Assembly (NCBI RefSeq): GCF_000341005.1
Contig: NZ_ANBD01000144.1
Span: forward strand, 1 to 62,019
Direction of reading: 5' to 3'
Length of the DNA: 62,019 nucleotides
From: Nocardiopsis alkaliphila YIM 80379
GTDB taxonomy: Bacteria > Actinomycetota > Actinomycetes > Streptosporangiales > Streptosporangiaceae
Shown: positions 8,154 through 16,819 of the stretch, piece after piece
Layout: each line of letters begins with the position of its first letter
How positions within the stretch are numbered: position 1 is the first letter of the stretch
Made by a program: the position numbers and the translations under genes
The notes under the pieces: generated by a model
Told to the model about the DNA's origin: nothing
The model's database searches: none
What the model saw: only the letters and a program-made list of their open reading frames with translations

Positions 8154-9980
8154 ATGCCCGGTTTCACCACACGACCCCAACTGCGCGGCGACTTCGGCAT
8201 GGTCGCCTCCACCCACTGGCTGGCCAGCGCCACCGGCGTGTCGATCCTCGAACGCGGCGGCAACGCCTTCGACGCCGCCGTCGCCGCCGGATTCACCCTC
8301 CAGGTGGTCGAACCCCACCTGAACGGCCCCGGTGGCGAGGTCCCGGTGATCTTCCAAGCGGCGGGCCGGGCCCCGCGCGTGCTCTGCGGCCAAGGCGTCT
8401 CCCCCGCCGACGCCTCCATCGAGGCCTTCGCCGGCATGGATCGCGTCCCCGGCAGTGGGGTCCTCGCCGCCACCGTCCCCGGTTCCTTCGACGCCTGGAT
8501 GCTCCTCCTGCGCGACCACGGCACCATGACCGTCCGCCAGGTCCTGGACCACGCCGTCGGTCTGGCCGAACGAGGCTATCCCGTACTCGACCGGATCTCC
8601 GCGGCGATCGAAAACCTCCAGCCCGTCTTCGCCCACCACTGGACGGGTTCGGCCGCCGTCTACCTGCCGCACAACACCGTCCCGGCCACCGGATCCCGAT
8701 TGCGCAACCCGGCTCTGGCCGCCACCTACCGGCGGATCATCACCGAGGCCGAAGCCGCCGGCTCCGGCCGTGAGGCCCAGATCGAGGCGGCCCGTCGTTC
8801 CTGGTCCCAGGGGTTCGTCGCCGAAGCGGTCGGTGCCTTCCTCTCCTCCCCGGTTCCCAACGGACGCGGAGAACCCCAGCAGGCCCTGCTGACCGCCGCG
8901 GACATGGCCGACTGGAGTGCCTCCTACGAGGACCCCGTGAGCATCACCCACGGTGCCCACACCGTGCACAAGACAGGTCCTTGGGGCCAGGGCCCCGTCA
9001 TGCTTCAGCAACTGCGTCTGGCCCAAGCCCTCGGACTCGACGCGGCTCCCGGCCAGAGCACCCATGACGAGGCACGTCAGGGCATCAGCGCCGACTTCGT
9101 GCATCGGGTCACCGAGATCGCGAAGTTGGCCTTCGCCGACCGTGAGGCCTGGTACGGCGACCCCGACTTCACCGACGTCCCCCTCAAGAAACTCCTGAGC
9201 ACCTCCTACGCCGCCGACCGCGCCCATCTGATCGATGACGCCCACGCCGCCCTGGGCCTGCGCCCCGGTTCCCTCGACGAGCGCACACCCTTCGAGCCCA
9301 CGCTGTACCTGGCCGACGACGTCCCGGCCGACCGCACCACCGGCGAACCCACGGTGCGCAACGCGGCGGGGACCTCCCCCACCGACCATCGTGGCGATAC
9401 CTGTCACGTGGACGTGGTGGACGCAGACGGGAACATGGTCTCGGCGACACCCAGCGGGGGCTGGTTGAGCAGCTCACCGGTCATTCCCGACCTCGGTTTT
9501 CCGCTGGGAACCCGTGCCCAGATGTTCTGGCTCGACCCGGCCTCCCCCAACGCGCTCGCTCCGCGTCGCCGCCCCCGCACCACCCTGTCTCCCACCCTCG
9601 TGACCCGCGAGGACGGCCAGGCCGTACTGGCCATCGGTACCCCCGGCGGCGACCAGCAGGATCAGTGGACGACCACGGCGTTGCTGCGCATCCTCAACGG
9701 TGTGACGGACCTTCAGCAGGCCTTGGACGCCCCGATGTTCCACACCAACGCCTTCCCGAGTTCCTTCCACCCGAGGGAGACGGTCCCCGGTGACCTGGTC
9801 GTCGAGCCGGGTGTGGGTGAGCGGACCATCGAGGAACTGCGCCGACGCGGTCATCGGGTACGGGTCGCCCGGCCGTGGTCACTGGGTCGGTTGGCCGCCG
9901 TGGCCCGTGATCCCGAGAGCGGGGAACTGCGTGCCGCGGCCGACGCCCGAGGTGCCCAAGGGTACGCGGCCGGGCGTTGA
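8154..9980 (+). CDS. gamma-glutamyltransferase-family Ntn hydrolase
   Basis: A 608-residue member of the gamma-glutamyltranspeptidase family, which includes glutathione hydrolases and related amidases. These are made as one chain and self-cleave before a catalytic Thr. The large-subunit start MVASTHWLASATGVSILERGG and the NAFDAAVAAGFTLQVVEPH block are typical. The candidate nucleophile is Thr416 in HRGDTCHVDVVD, close to the usual G-T-T/S-H motif but with Cys before His. RRRPRTTLSPTLV and IGTPGGDQQDQW match the small subunit. No signal peptide is seen, so the enzyme may be cytoplasmic and act on something other than extracellular glutathione. CAGGAGGA lies upstream of the ATG. Confidence 0.9.
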   Translation: MPGFTTRPQLRGDFGMVASTHWLASATGVSILERGGNAFDAAVAAGFTLQVVEPHLNGPGGEVPVIFQAAGRAPRVLCGQGVSPADASIEAFAGMDRVPGSGVLAATVPGSFDAWMLLLRDHGTMTVRQVLDHAVGLAERGYPVLDRISAAIENLQPVFAHHWTGSAAVYLPHNTVPATGSRLRNPALAATYRRIITEAEAAGSGREAQIEAARRSWSQGFVAEAVGAFLSSPVPNGRGEPQQALLTAADMADWSASYEDPVSITHGAHTVHKTGPWGQGPVMLQQLRLAQALGLDAAPGQSTHDEARQGISADFVHRVTEIAKLAFADREAWYGDPDFTDVPLKKLLSTSYAADRAHLIDDAHAALGLRPGSLDERTPFEPTLYLADDVPADRTTGEPTVRNAAGTSPTDHRGDTCHVDVVDADGNMVSATPSGGWLSSSPVIPDLGFPLGTRAQMFWLDPASPNALAPRRRPRTTLSPTLVTREDGQAVLAIGTPGGDQQDQWTTTALLRILNGVTDLQQALDAPMFHTNAFPSSFHPRETVPGDLVVEPGVGERTIEELRRRGHRVRVARPWSLGRLAAVARDPESGELRAAADARGAQGYAAGR

Positions 9981-10152
9981 CCTGTTCGAGCCCGTGTGCG
10001 GACCCCACGATCGTCCATACCCGAGCCCTTGGCCTCATGGCGGTGGGGAGCGACCGCAAGCGGGCAGACAAAAGGGAACGGGACACGAGCGAGGGTGAAC
10101 GGAATGGGAGCCGGGAGGGCTTGTCACTCCTTGCCTGCCTTGTTCCGACCTC

Positions 10153-10181
10153 TTGCCAAATCGTCCGGTCACTGCTTACCT
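10153..10181 (+). promoter_or_regulatory. possible promoter with no downstream gene on its strand
   Basis: TTGCCA (10153-10158), a 17-nt spacer and TTACCT (10176-10181) resemble a sigma-A promoter. No convincing plus-strand gene follows, so it would drive a non-coding RNA or be fortuitous. Confidence 0.25.
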
Positions 10182-10183
10182 AG

Positions 10184-10254
10184 ACCCTGTGCGGTGGCTC
10201 CCGGGTGTGCTCCGGTCGATCGCGCCACCACAATTCCATACCACCACACAGGGT
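10184..10254. repeat. imperfect 14-bp inverted repeat
   Basis: ACCCTGTGCGGTGG (10184-10197) and CCACCACACAGGGT (10241-10254) are inverted copies with a single mismatch, 43 nt apart, in the 545-bp gap between the gamma-glutamyltransferase and nlpC genes. The left arm begins just after the possible -10 box at 10176-10181. Function unknown. It could be a structured RNA leader or a terminator. Confidence 0.5.
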
Positions 10255-10350
10255 CGATGGCCGCTGTCTCCCCCTCCCTCAGTGGCCGCCCTGTCCCCCT
10301 CCCTGCCGAGACCTGCCTTCCCCTCCCGGCGGTTTTCCGGCAAGGAGAAA

Positions 10351-10395
10351 CGATGGGCCGTGATACCACCGGCGCGGTGACATCACGGCCCATCG
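10351..10395 (-). terminator. intrinsic terminator of the nlpC gene
   Basis: CGATGGGCCGTGAT (10351-10364) and ATCACGGCCCATCG (10382-10395) form a perfect 14-bp stem with a 17-nt loop. Read on the minus strand the stem is followed by TTTCTCCTT, a U-rich tract, 130 nt after the nlpC stop. The complement of that tract, AAGGAGAAA, mimics a ribosome site on the plus strand. Confidence 0.7.
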
Positions 10396-10525
10396 CCGTG
10401 CCCGCGAAAGCGCTTCCCAGCTCTGAGACGACCCCCGTGATCGAGCCGGCGTCCGAACGCGGCGAGTCACGTCGCGCTCATGTCCGGCCGCGTCGAACCC
10501 ACCGACCGACTCACCGCCACCGGGT

Positions 10526-11728
10526 TCAGGCGTGAACGCGCACGGCGCCCGCGTACTTATCGGTCCGCACCGAGGTGACCCGCACGTTCAGCCCCGTTCG
10601 CGGGGCCTCCAGCATCTGTCCGTCGCCCAGGTAGATGGCCACGTGGGAGATGTAGTCGGGCGCTGTCGGGTCTGAGCGCCAAAAGAGCAGGTCCCCGCGC
10701 CGTAGGTCGTCCCATTCCACCCGGGTGCCCGCGTTCCATTGATCGTGGGTGACGCGCGGGATGGACACTCCCGCCTCCCGGAAGGCCCACTGGAGCAGGC
10801 CCGAGCAGTCGAAACCGACGTTGGGGGTGGTACCGCCCCACACGTAGGGGACGCCGAGTTGGGTTTCGGCGTTGGCGATGACCTGCTCGATCACGGTGTT
10901 CGGGACGGCGTCGCCCTCGACCAGGGATTCGGGGGCGTCCGCGACGAGCTGAAGCTGAGCGTCCTCGCCGAGGACCTCCTCCAAGGCCTCGTGCAGTTCC
11001 CACAGGTCGGCCTCGGAAGCGGAGATCACCAGGGCGTTGCCCTCGGGCATCGCGAGGTCTCGGGCACGATCACGAGAGACGAGGGCGTCGATGCCGGCGA
11101 TCCCGGAGGTGGCGTGGGTCCACACCTCCATGGGGACCTCACCATGCCCACCGGCGAGGGTGACCTGACCGCCGATCTCGAGTTCGCGTTCGGTGCCCAC
11201 GTCCTTGGACAGGGCGATGTGCCCCTCGGCCACGCCCTGCCAGATCTCGTCGGACGTGGCGGAGGGTTCGGGTGCGTGGTTACGGAAGGAGGAGGGGTGC
11301 ACGCCCAGGATGGAGGTCGCCTTCCCATCGACCTTCACCCGTGCGGCGTCGACGTTCAAGACGTGGTCGACCCCGTCGATCCCGCGCACCCGTCGAACGA
11401 GTTCGCGGGGCAAGGGCTGGGCCGAAACGGCGAAGTACTCGATCGAACGCGCCTGTCGGAAGGGGGCCACGTAGGTGTCGCGACGGAGTTCGTCGACGTC
11501 GGCGACATCGGGGGAGGCGACGGTCTCGGCCGGTTCCTCCCCTTCTCGGACACGGGATTCGGCCGGGTGAGAACCGCTGGGGCGAGCGTTGTCCGAGGAG
11601 AGTTGGTCAAAGAGCGGGGGGCGTTCCTCGATCGCGGGTTCGGCCAGGGCGGGGGACACGCCGAAAGCCGTGAAGACGACCGCGAACGCGGCCGTGGTTC
11701 CCGCACAAGTTCTGAGACGATTCCGCAC
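10526..11728 (-). CDS. exported NlpC/P60 peptidoglycan endopeptidase
   Basis: A 400-residue protein that would cut D-Glu-mDAP-type bonds in peptidoglycan stem peptides. It begins with a signal peptide (MRNRLRTCAGTTAAFAVVF, cleavage near PALAEPA). A middle region (about 30-270) looks like a substrate-positioning or regulatory domain with no clear family. The C-terminal NlpC/P60 domain (about 280-400) has QLGVPYVWGGTTPNVGFDCSGL with nucleophile Cys308, then the catalytic His in YISHVAIYLGDGQMLEAP. The gene is followed by the 10351-10395 terminator. About 200 bp of more AT-rich DNA lies upstream; I looked there for a ydaO-type riboswitch and saw none. Confidence 0.92.
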   Translation of the reverse strand: MRNRLRTCAGTTAAFAVVFTAFGVSPALAEPAIEERPPLFDQLSSDNARPSGSHPAESRVREGEEPAETVASPDVADVDELRRDTYVAPFRQARSIEYFAVSAQPLPRELVRRVRGIDGVDHVLNVDAARVKVDGKATSILGVHPSSFRNHAPEPSATSDEIWQGVAEGHIALSKDVGTERELEIGGQVTLAGGHGEVPMEVWTHATSGIAGIDALVSRDRARDLAMPEGNALVISASEADLWELHEALEEVLGEDAQLQLVADAPESLVEGDAVPNTVIEQVIANAETQLGVPYVWGGTTPNVGFDCSGLLQWAFREAGVSIPRVTHDQWNAGTRVEWDDLRRGDLLFWRSDPTAPDYISHVAIYLGDGQMLEAPRTGLNVRVTSVRTDKYAGAVRVHA

Positions 11729-11924
11729 GGGGGTCGATCACCCTTTCTGTGACCGCGGCGGAGGGGGACCACAGCGGCACACGGCCTTCGATTGAAATGT
11801 CCGCGTTCAAGAATGGGCGTAGCCGGCCCGCTTTGCAAGAAGCCCGCGCCGTCCGATACCGGACGTCTACCTTTCGACGGAATGACCACGAAGAGGATAT
11901 GTGTCCGATTTCTACCAATAGTTA

Positions 11925-13616
11925 CTATTTTGCGTAGCAATCGGTGACCGAAAGATCGATGGGGAACCGGACCGGAGTGTCTTTGAAGAGGATCCTTCCG
12001 GTGCGGTCCCGGGCCCGGTGGATCGCCCGAACTCCCTCCTGGGCGAGCTCCTCGGGGACGTGCAGGACCACCTCGTCGTGCACGAAGAAGACGATTCCGC
12101 CCCCCTGGGGCATCACCGGCAATTCCTGACGCAACGCGGCCAAGAACACCAGCGCCCACTCGGCGGCGGTGGCCTGTACGACGAAGTTGCGGGTGAAGCG
12201 GCCATGCGCGCGGCGACGACGATCCGCGTCCGGGGCCGCGATGGTGGCCGCCCAACCGCGCGGCGGCGGCGAGGTGCGGCCCAGCCAGGAGCGGACGATG
12301 CCACCGCTTTCCCCGGTCCGAGCCGCCGCGTCCACGTAGTCCAGGGCACGTGGGTAGAGCCTGCGCATGGTGGCGAGCAGGGGCGCCGCGTCACCGGAGG
12401 TCTGCCCGTACATCGCGGCGAGCATCCCGATCTTGGCCCGGTCCCGGTCACCGCCCACGTGTGTCGCCAGTCGGGTGTACAAATCGTCCTCGGCGGCGGC
12501 CGCCGCGAGGGTGTCGTCACCGGAGACCGCGGCGAGCACGCGGGGTTCGAGTTGCCCGGCGTCGGCGCGGACCAGCACCCACCCGGGGTCGGAGCGCACC
12601 GCGCCGCGAACCGCCTTGGGGATCTGGAGGGCACCCCCGCCGCGGGTGGCCCAACGCCCCGAGACGACCCCGCCCACAACGTAGTCGGGCTGGAAGCGCC
12701 CCAACCGAGGGCGTTCCGTCTCCCCTCCGCCCGGTTCCACCTCCCGAACCCAGGTCTCCGACCAGGACCAACCATTGGCCGAATACAGGCGGGCGAGTTC
12801 CTTGTAGCGCAACAGCAGGGGCACGACGGGATGATCGATCCGCTCCAGCACCCAGGATCGGGTGGACTCCACCGGGTGTCCGACCCAGGCCATGGCCCGC
12901 AGGACCTGGGCGGGGGAATCGGGGTTGACCTCGTGCCCGACCACCTCACCGATCCGCGCGACCAACTCGGCCAACACCCGAGGACGCTGCCCACCGGTCG
13001 GGCGCGGGCCGAGCAGTTCGGTGAGGATGCGGTCGTGATCGTCCAGGCGCCAGGGCAGACCGTCGTGACTCATCTCCACAGCGGCCAACGCCCCGGCCGA
13101 TTCCACCGCTACCAACAGCGCGAAGCGTTCCGGAGCCAAGAGCGCGGCGATGCGCTCCCCCTGGTCCCGGTGGACCTCCACCAGGGCTTGGAGTCGGTCG
13201 GTCCCCGGTGGCAGCGTGGAGCGATCGGCCTCGAACAGGGCGGGCTGAGCGGTGGTGCCCTCCCCCAGCGGTCGGACCGGATCGTCGGGAACGGGGAGGT
13301 CGTGCAGCCGCGCCCAAGCGGCCCCCAGCGAGTGGGGTTCGTAGTGTCGGGCCGCGTGACCCAGCAACAACGCCTCGGTGTGTTCGACGTCGTGACAGCG
13401 TCGCACCCGTACCCCGGCCCGGACCAACCCCGGATAGACCTCCTCGGTGACCGCCCAGACCCACCGTGGCGGATCCGCCTCACCCGAGCCGTACTCGATC
13501 TCGCGGACGGCGGCCACGAGGTCGTCCACGCGTCGGGCCGGCCCGGTCGGTGAGGCTCCGTCCAACTCCCTCAACCAACCGCCGCCCTCCCCGTCGGCGA
13601 CCACCGCGATGCGCAT
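11925..13616 (-). CDS. bifunctional 3'-5' exonuclease/DNA polymerase, PolA-like
   Basis: A 563-residue family A DNA polymerase relative, about 60 percent of PolA length and lacking the N-terminal 5' nuclease. I start at MRIAVVADGEGG, because the preceding 56 codons of the open frame lack a start context and look non-coding. The N-terminal half matches the degenerate 3'-5' exonuclease region. The palm carries motif A, RADAGQLEPRVLAAVSGD with Asp352, and motif C, FFVHDEVVLHVP with His513-Asp514-Glu515. Fingers motif B appears reduced (DRDRAKIGMLAAMYGQTSGDA). Proteins of this architecture are widespread in actinomycetes. Their role, probably repair synthesis, is inferred. Confidence 0.88.
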   Translation of the reverse strand: MRIAVVADGEGGGWLRELDGASPTGPARRVDDLVAAVREIEYGSGEADPPRWVWAVTEEVYPGLVRAGVRVRRCHDVEHTEALLLGHAARHYEPHSLGAAWARLHDLPVPDDPVRPLGEGTTAQPALFEADRSTLPPGTDRLQALVEVHRDQGERIAALLAPERFALLVAVESAGALAAVEMSHDGLPWRLDDHDRILTELLGPRPTGGQRPRVLAELVARIGEVVGHEVNPDSPAQVLRAMAWVGHPVESTRSWVLERIDHPVVPLLLRYKELARLYSANGWSWSETWVREVEPGGGETERPRLGRFQPDYVVGGVVSGRWATRGGGALQIPKAVRGAVRSDPGWVLVRADAGQLEPRVLAAVSGDDTLAAAAAEDDLYTRLATHVGGDRDRAKIGMLAAMYGQTSGDAAPLLATMRRLYPRALDYVDAAARTGESGGIVRSWLGRTSPPPRGWAATIAAPDADRRRRAHGRFTRNFVVQATAAEWALVFLAALRQELPVMPQGGGIVFFVHDEVVLHVPEELAQEGVRAIHRARDRTGRILFKDTPVRFPIDLSVTDCYAK

Positions 13617-13814
13617 ACCACCCAGTCTGCCCCCAAGGGGTGACAATCGGCCTACTTCGACTTCCGCGCAGACTTCGCGTCGGCTCCAGCGTGTCCCCCG
13701 CTCATGACGACGGTGCCATCGACCGGAGCGCGCGACCGACCGTCCGAATCCGTCGACGACGTCGAGAACCTTGGTCACCGCCATCGGGCACCGGGCGGAG
13801 GCGTATCGGTCTCC

Positions 13815-14732
13815 TCAGCGGCCCGGACGGACGACGTTGGCCAAGGGCTTCCCCGCGGCCCAACGGGCCAACTGGGCGTCCATGAACGCCTTGGCCCTGG
13901 GGTAGAAGGCCGTCGAACCCCCCGCCACGTGCGGGGTGAAGTACACGCCGGGGGCCTCCCAGAGCGGGTGCTCCAGCGGCAATGGCTCCGGGTCGGTCAC
14001 GTCCAGGGCCGCTCGGATCCGACCGTTCTGGGCGAGTAGGGCATCGGTGTCCAGGACCGCGCCGCGGCCGACGTTGACCACCAGGGCGTCATCGCGCAAC
14101 AGAGCGAACTCGCGTGCGCCGAGCAGGCCACGGGTGGCGTCGGTGAGCGGGGTGACCAGGACGACGATGTCGACCTCTGGGAGCAGTGCGTGCAGGTCGT
14201 CGACACCGTGCACGTTCTGCCCCGGTCGGGCGCGGCTCGCCACCCGCACCACGTCGGTCTCAAAGGGCAGCAACCGGCGTTCGATGGCCTCCCCTATGCT
14301 GCCGTAGCCGATGATCATCACCCGGGAGTCGGCCAGGGAACGCTGCGGTGTGGGTGCCCACCGGCGTTCACGCTGGTCGATCGCCCACCGGGGCAGTTCA
14401 CGTTGGGCGGCGAGGATGAGCGCGAGCGTGTGCTCGGCGGTACTGGCGTCGTGCAGTCCACGACCGTTGCAGAGGGTGACGTGCTCCGGGATCAGTCCGA
14501 GTACCTGCTCGTAGCCGGCGGAGACCAACTGGAGGACCCGTAGCGAGGGCATCCGGTCGATGATCTCCAGGCGTTCGTCCACGCCCTGGGTGGAGGGCAT
14601 GTAGGGCACCTGATAGAAGGTGACCTCGTCCAATTCCTCCGGAGCCGGTCCCCCGGCGTAGAGGTCGACGTGCAGGGGCGCGGGCGCGTTGTCCCGATTC
14701 TGCTCCCACTGCACCAGTGCTCGGCCGCCCAT
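13815..14732 (-). CDS. D-isomer-specific 2-hydroxyacid dehydrogenase
   Basis: A 305-residue NAD(P)-dependent oxidoreductase that interconverts a 2-oxo acid and a D-2-hydroxy acid. I start at MGGRALVQWEQN because the residues before it are of low quality. The Rossmann motif GYGSIGEAIERRLLPF lies near residue 140. The catalytic Arg is in VVNVGRGAVLDTDAL, the Glu in DVTDPEPLPLEHPLW, and the His in FTPHVAGGS. The substrate is not predictable; members include glyoxylate/hydroxypyruvate and phosphoglycerate-like dehydrogenases. It lies downstream of the TrmH gene but is separated from it by a hairpin. Confidence 0.9.
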   Translation of the reverse strand: MGGRALVQWEQNRDNAPAPLHVDLYAGGPAPEELDEVTFYQVPYMPSTQGVDERLEIIDRMPSLRVLQLVSAGYEQVLGLIPEHVTLCNGRGLHDASTAEHTLALILAAQRELPRWAIDQRERRWAPTPQRSLADSRVMIIGYGSIGEAIERRLLPFETDVVRVASRARPGQNVHGVDDLHALLPEVDIVVLVTPLTDATRGLLGAREFALLRDDALVVNVGRGAVLDTDALLAQNGRIRAALDVTDPEPLPLEHPLWEAPGVYFTPHVAGGSTAFYPRAKAFMDAQLARWAAGKPLANVVRPGR

Positions 14733-14818
14733 GTCGTGCGTCCTCCCCGCTGTGGCTGTCCGTCTCAGGCGCCACCATAGATGCTCCAACCAAGGTCGGA
14801 CCCGCCCGGCAGGGATGA

Positions 14819-14866
14819 GCCCCGACGGAACACCGTGGTCACGACCGGTGACGACATCGTCGGGGC
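14819..14866 (-). terminator. hairpin after TrmH gene
   Basis: GCCCCGACG (14819-14827) pairs with CGTCGGGGC (14858-14866), with an inner ACCG/CGGT stem. It lies 22 bp past the TrmH stop and ahead of the dehydrogenase start, so the two genes are probably separate units. Confidence 0.65.
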
Positions 14867-14887
14867 CTCAGGCGGCTGGGTGTTTCC

Positions 14888-15703
14888 TCACCGGGCGCGC
14901 CCGAGCTCGTAGCAGGCCACCGCGGCGGCCGCGGTGACGTTCAAAGAGTCCACGTCGCGGTCGGCCATCGGGATGTGCACCCGCGTCGTGGCCTGTTCCA
15001 GCCACCGTGAGGACAACCCGTCGCCCTCGGCGCCCAGCAACAATCCCACCCGGGCCTCGGCCTCGATTCGGTCCATGGCCTCGCGCAAGGGCAGCGACCC
15101 CCTGCCCGGGGTGAGCGCCATGAGCTCGAATCCGGCCTGGCGCAGGGTGTCGAGCCCGCCGTACCAATCGTCCAGTCGGGTGTGGGGCAAGGTGAAGACC
15201 GCGCCCATGGACACCTTCACCGAACGCCGGTAGAGCGGATCGGCGCAGCGCGGTGCGAGGACGACCGCGTCCACCCCCAGCCCGGCGGCGCTGCGGAAGA
15301 TCGCGCCGACGTTGGTGTGGTCGACCAGGTCCTCCAACACCACGATGGCGCGCGCCCCTTCGAGCACCTCGGGCAGGCTCGGTAGCGGCTTGCGATGGTA
15401 GGCGGCCAGCGCGCCACGGTGCAGGTCGAACCCGACGAGGCGTTCGGCGGTCTCCTCGCTGACGACGTACAGCGGCGCGTCGGTGGTGGCCACCACGTCG
15501 TCCAGCGCCTCGGCGCGCCGTTCGGTGAGCAGGAAGCTGCGGGGTGTGTATCCGGCGGTGGCGGCGCGACGGATCACCTTGTCGCCCTCGGCCATGAACA
15601 GGCCGTGTTCGGCCTCCAGATGACGGCGCAGGTTGACGTCCCGCAGGCGGGTGTAGTCGGCCAAACGCGGATCCGTGGGGTCATTGACCCTGATGACGTC
15701 CAT
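14888..15703 (-). CDS. SpoU/TrmH-family RNA 2'-O-methyltransferase
   Basis: A 271-residue SPOUT enzyme that uses S-adenosylmethionine to methylate ribose 2'-OH in tRNA or rRNA. The N-terminal substrate-binding region (AEGDKVIRRAATAGY, about 38-60) precedes the trefoil-knot domain. That domain has motif 1 DHTNVGAIFRSAAGLGVDAVVL (Asn and Arg of the active site), motif 2 LLLGAEGDGLS and motif 3 IPMADRDVDSLNVTAAAAVACYE. Which RNA is modified cannot be told from the sequence. Stand-alone genes like this are common in actinobacteria and are often annotated only as RNA methyltransferase. Confidence 0.93.
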   Translation of the reverse strand: MDVIRVNDPTDPRLADYTRLRDVNLRRHLEAEHGLFMAEGDKVIRRAATAGYTPRSFLLTERRAEALDDVVATTDAPLYVVSEETAERLVGFDLHRGALAAYHRKPLPSLPEVLEGARAIVVLEDLVDHTNVGAIFRSAAGLGVDAVVLAPRCADPLYRRSVKVSMGAVFTLPHTRLDDWYGGLDTLRQAGFELMALTPGRGSLPLREAMDRIEAEARVGLLLGAEGDGLSSRWLEQATTRVHIPMADRDVDSLNVTAAAAVACYELGRAR

Positions 15704-15782
15704 GGTCGGCCATTATCCCGTGCCCTGGCGGGCCCACCGAACCTGTGGCCCTCCTGGGGCCGTTGCGCGGATCACCCGTCGG

Positions 15783-16376
15783 TCACTGGCCGGCGAACCT
15801 CTCGGTGAGGGGGGCCAGGCGCTGCCAGCGGGCCTCCTCACAGGAGCCCCTTCGGCTCAGGGAGGTGTCGATCTCCTGACCGTCCCAGGTGCCCACGATG
15901 ACGGCCTGCTGTGGTCCGTACATCTTGTCGGTGCACACGGTTCCATCACGGATCTCGGCGAACACGATCTCCGCCCCCGGAATGCTCTGCTCGCCCTCGG
16001 TGGTGGACGTGCCCTCGTGGGCGGTGGGCTCGTCGGCCATGTCGGCCGCGATCTCGGCCATCGCCCCGCACGCGGCCGGGTCCTCGTCCAGGTTCCCCCC
16101 ACACTCAAGGTTTTGGACCCAGGCACGGTGGCGGTCGGTGACCTGGATACGCAGTTCGCCGACCGGTCCGACCGGCTCGGTCTCCTCGGTGGGCTGCTCG
16201 ATGACGCTGCTCAACACCTCGGGTCCGACCGCGTTCGCGGTCTCCGCTCCCTGGGGCGGCAACATCGACGGCCCGACGAACACCGCGTAGGCCGCCGCGC
16301 CACAACAACAGGCGCCGGCCAGCAGCATGGTGCCGAGGCCGCCTCGGCTCCGTCGGTCACTGTGCGAAGGGGACAT
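15783..16376 (-). CDS. membrane-anchored subtilisin-inhibitor-like (SSI) protein
   Basis: A 197-residue protein starting MSPSHSDRRS. Basic residues lead into one hydrophobic segment (about 14-35, with a CCC run), so it is probably anchored by its N-terminus. A linker rich in Glu/Pro follows. Residues about 74-190 resemble the Streptomyces subtilisin inhibitor fold (MEROPS I16): LRIQVTD corresponds to the first strand, Cys92 and Cys103 to the first disulfide, Cys148 and Cys179 to the second. CTDKMYGP aligns with the reactive loop CPMVYDP, followed by VGTWDGQEID like the VDGVWQG strand. The loop is one residue longer than in classical SSI, with Lys151/Met152 at the likely P1 region. A role in restraining secreted serine proteases is inferred. 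Confidence 0.6.
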   Translation of the reverse strand: MSPSHSDRRSRGGLGTMLLAGACCCGAAAYAVFVGPSMLPPQGAETANAVGPEVLSSVIEQPTEETEPVGPVGELRIQVTDRHRAWVQNLECGGNLDEDPAACGAMAEIAADMADEPTAHEGTSTTEGEQSIPGAEIVFAEIRDGTVCTDKMYGPQQAVIVGTWDGQEIDTSLSRRGSCEEARWQRLAPLTERFAGQ

Positions 16377-16514
16377 GCCAAAACCCTCGGGGGTCGATTG
16401 ATCGTGGGGGCGTCCGCGCGGGCCACGCCCCGCCCTCACGGGGTGTTCTCCAAGCGGTCGTCAAGCATCGGTCAAGTCACTACCGAGGGCCAATGCTAGC
16501 CCGGCGTAGGGAGT

Positions 16515-16536
16515 GTTACCCGGCATATGCCGTAAC
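16515..16536. promoter_or_regulatory. palindromic operator candidate
   Basis: CGGCATATGCCG (16521-16532) is a perfect 12-bp palindrome. Flanking GTTAC (16515-16519) and GTAAC extend the dyad with one extra base on the left. It sits between the divergent SSI-like gene and the first substrate-binding/vWA gene. No cognate regulator is adjacent. Confidence 0.4.
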
Positions 16537-16676
16537 AAAGCGGTCAACGGGCACCCACTGCGACAATGTGGTGACAATACTGTGAGCCACGGCATCTCCG
16601 CTCTTCCACTCTCCCATTACCAACCAGTAAGGTCCCGGTGAGGAATCGTTCGTGTTCAGGTCGGATCGTCCTTGAT

Positions 16677-16794
16677 GTCCTATAGGACGCCACCCGCGCG
16701 CCAACGGTTCACCTCTTCACCATCTTCCACGGGTGCCGGGTGCCACGCCCGGCCTCCGCGCCACGAACCCCGGCCCCGGAAAACCGGGGGCCGG
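16677..16794. promoter_or_regulatory. leader region of first vWA gene: palindrome and hairpin
   Basis: GTCCTATAGGAC (16677-16688) is a perfect palindrome. Further on, CCGGCCCCGG (from 16770) and CCGGGGGCCGG (to 16794) form a strong hairpin with an AAAA loop, 25 nt before the GTG at 16820. The hairpin could be an attenuator or mRNA stabiliser. The rest of the 443-bp gap shows no gene. Confidence 0.4.
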
Positions 16795-16819
16795 AGCCAG
16801 TCATACCCCCGGAGTAACC

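Noticed and set aside
7227..9407. 726-codon minus-strand open frame
   Set aside because: Antisense to the well-supported gamma-glutamyltransferase gene; Gly/Arg/Val-rich composition without any motif.
10353..10535. 60-codon plus-strand ORF with a perfect AAGGAG before its ATG
   Set aside because: The start lies inside a perfect 14-bp hairpin, and AAGGAGAAA is the complement of the U-tract of the nlpC terminator on the minus strand. The predicted peptide is Arg/His/Pro-rich and overlaps the nlpC 3' end.
11729..11924. Possible ydaO (cyclic di-AMP) riboswitch before the NlpC/P60 gene
   Set aside because: Such genes often carry one in actinomycetes, but I found none of the conserved ydaO core segments on the minus strand here.
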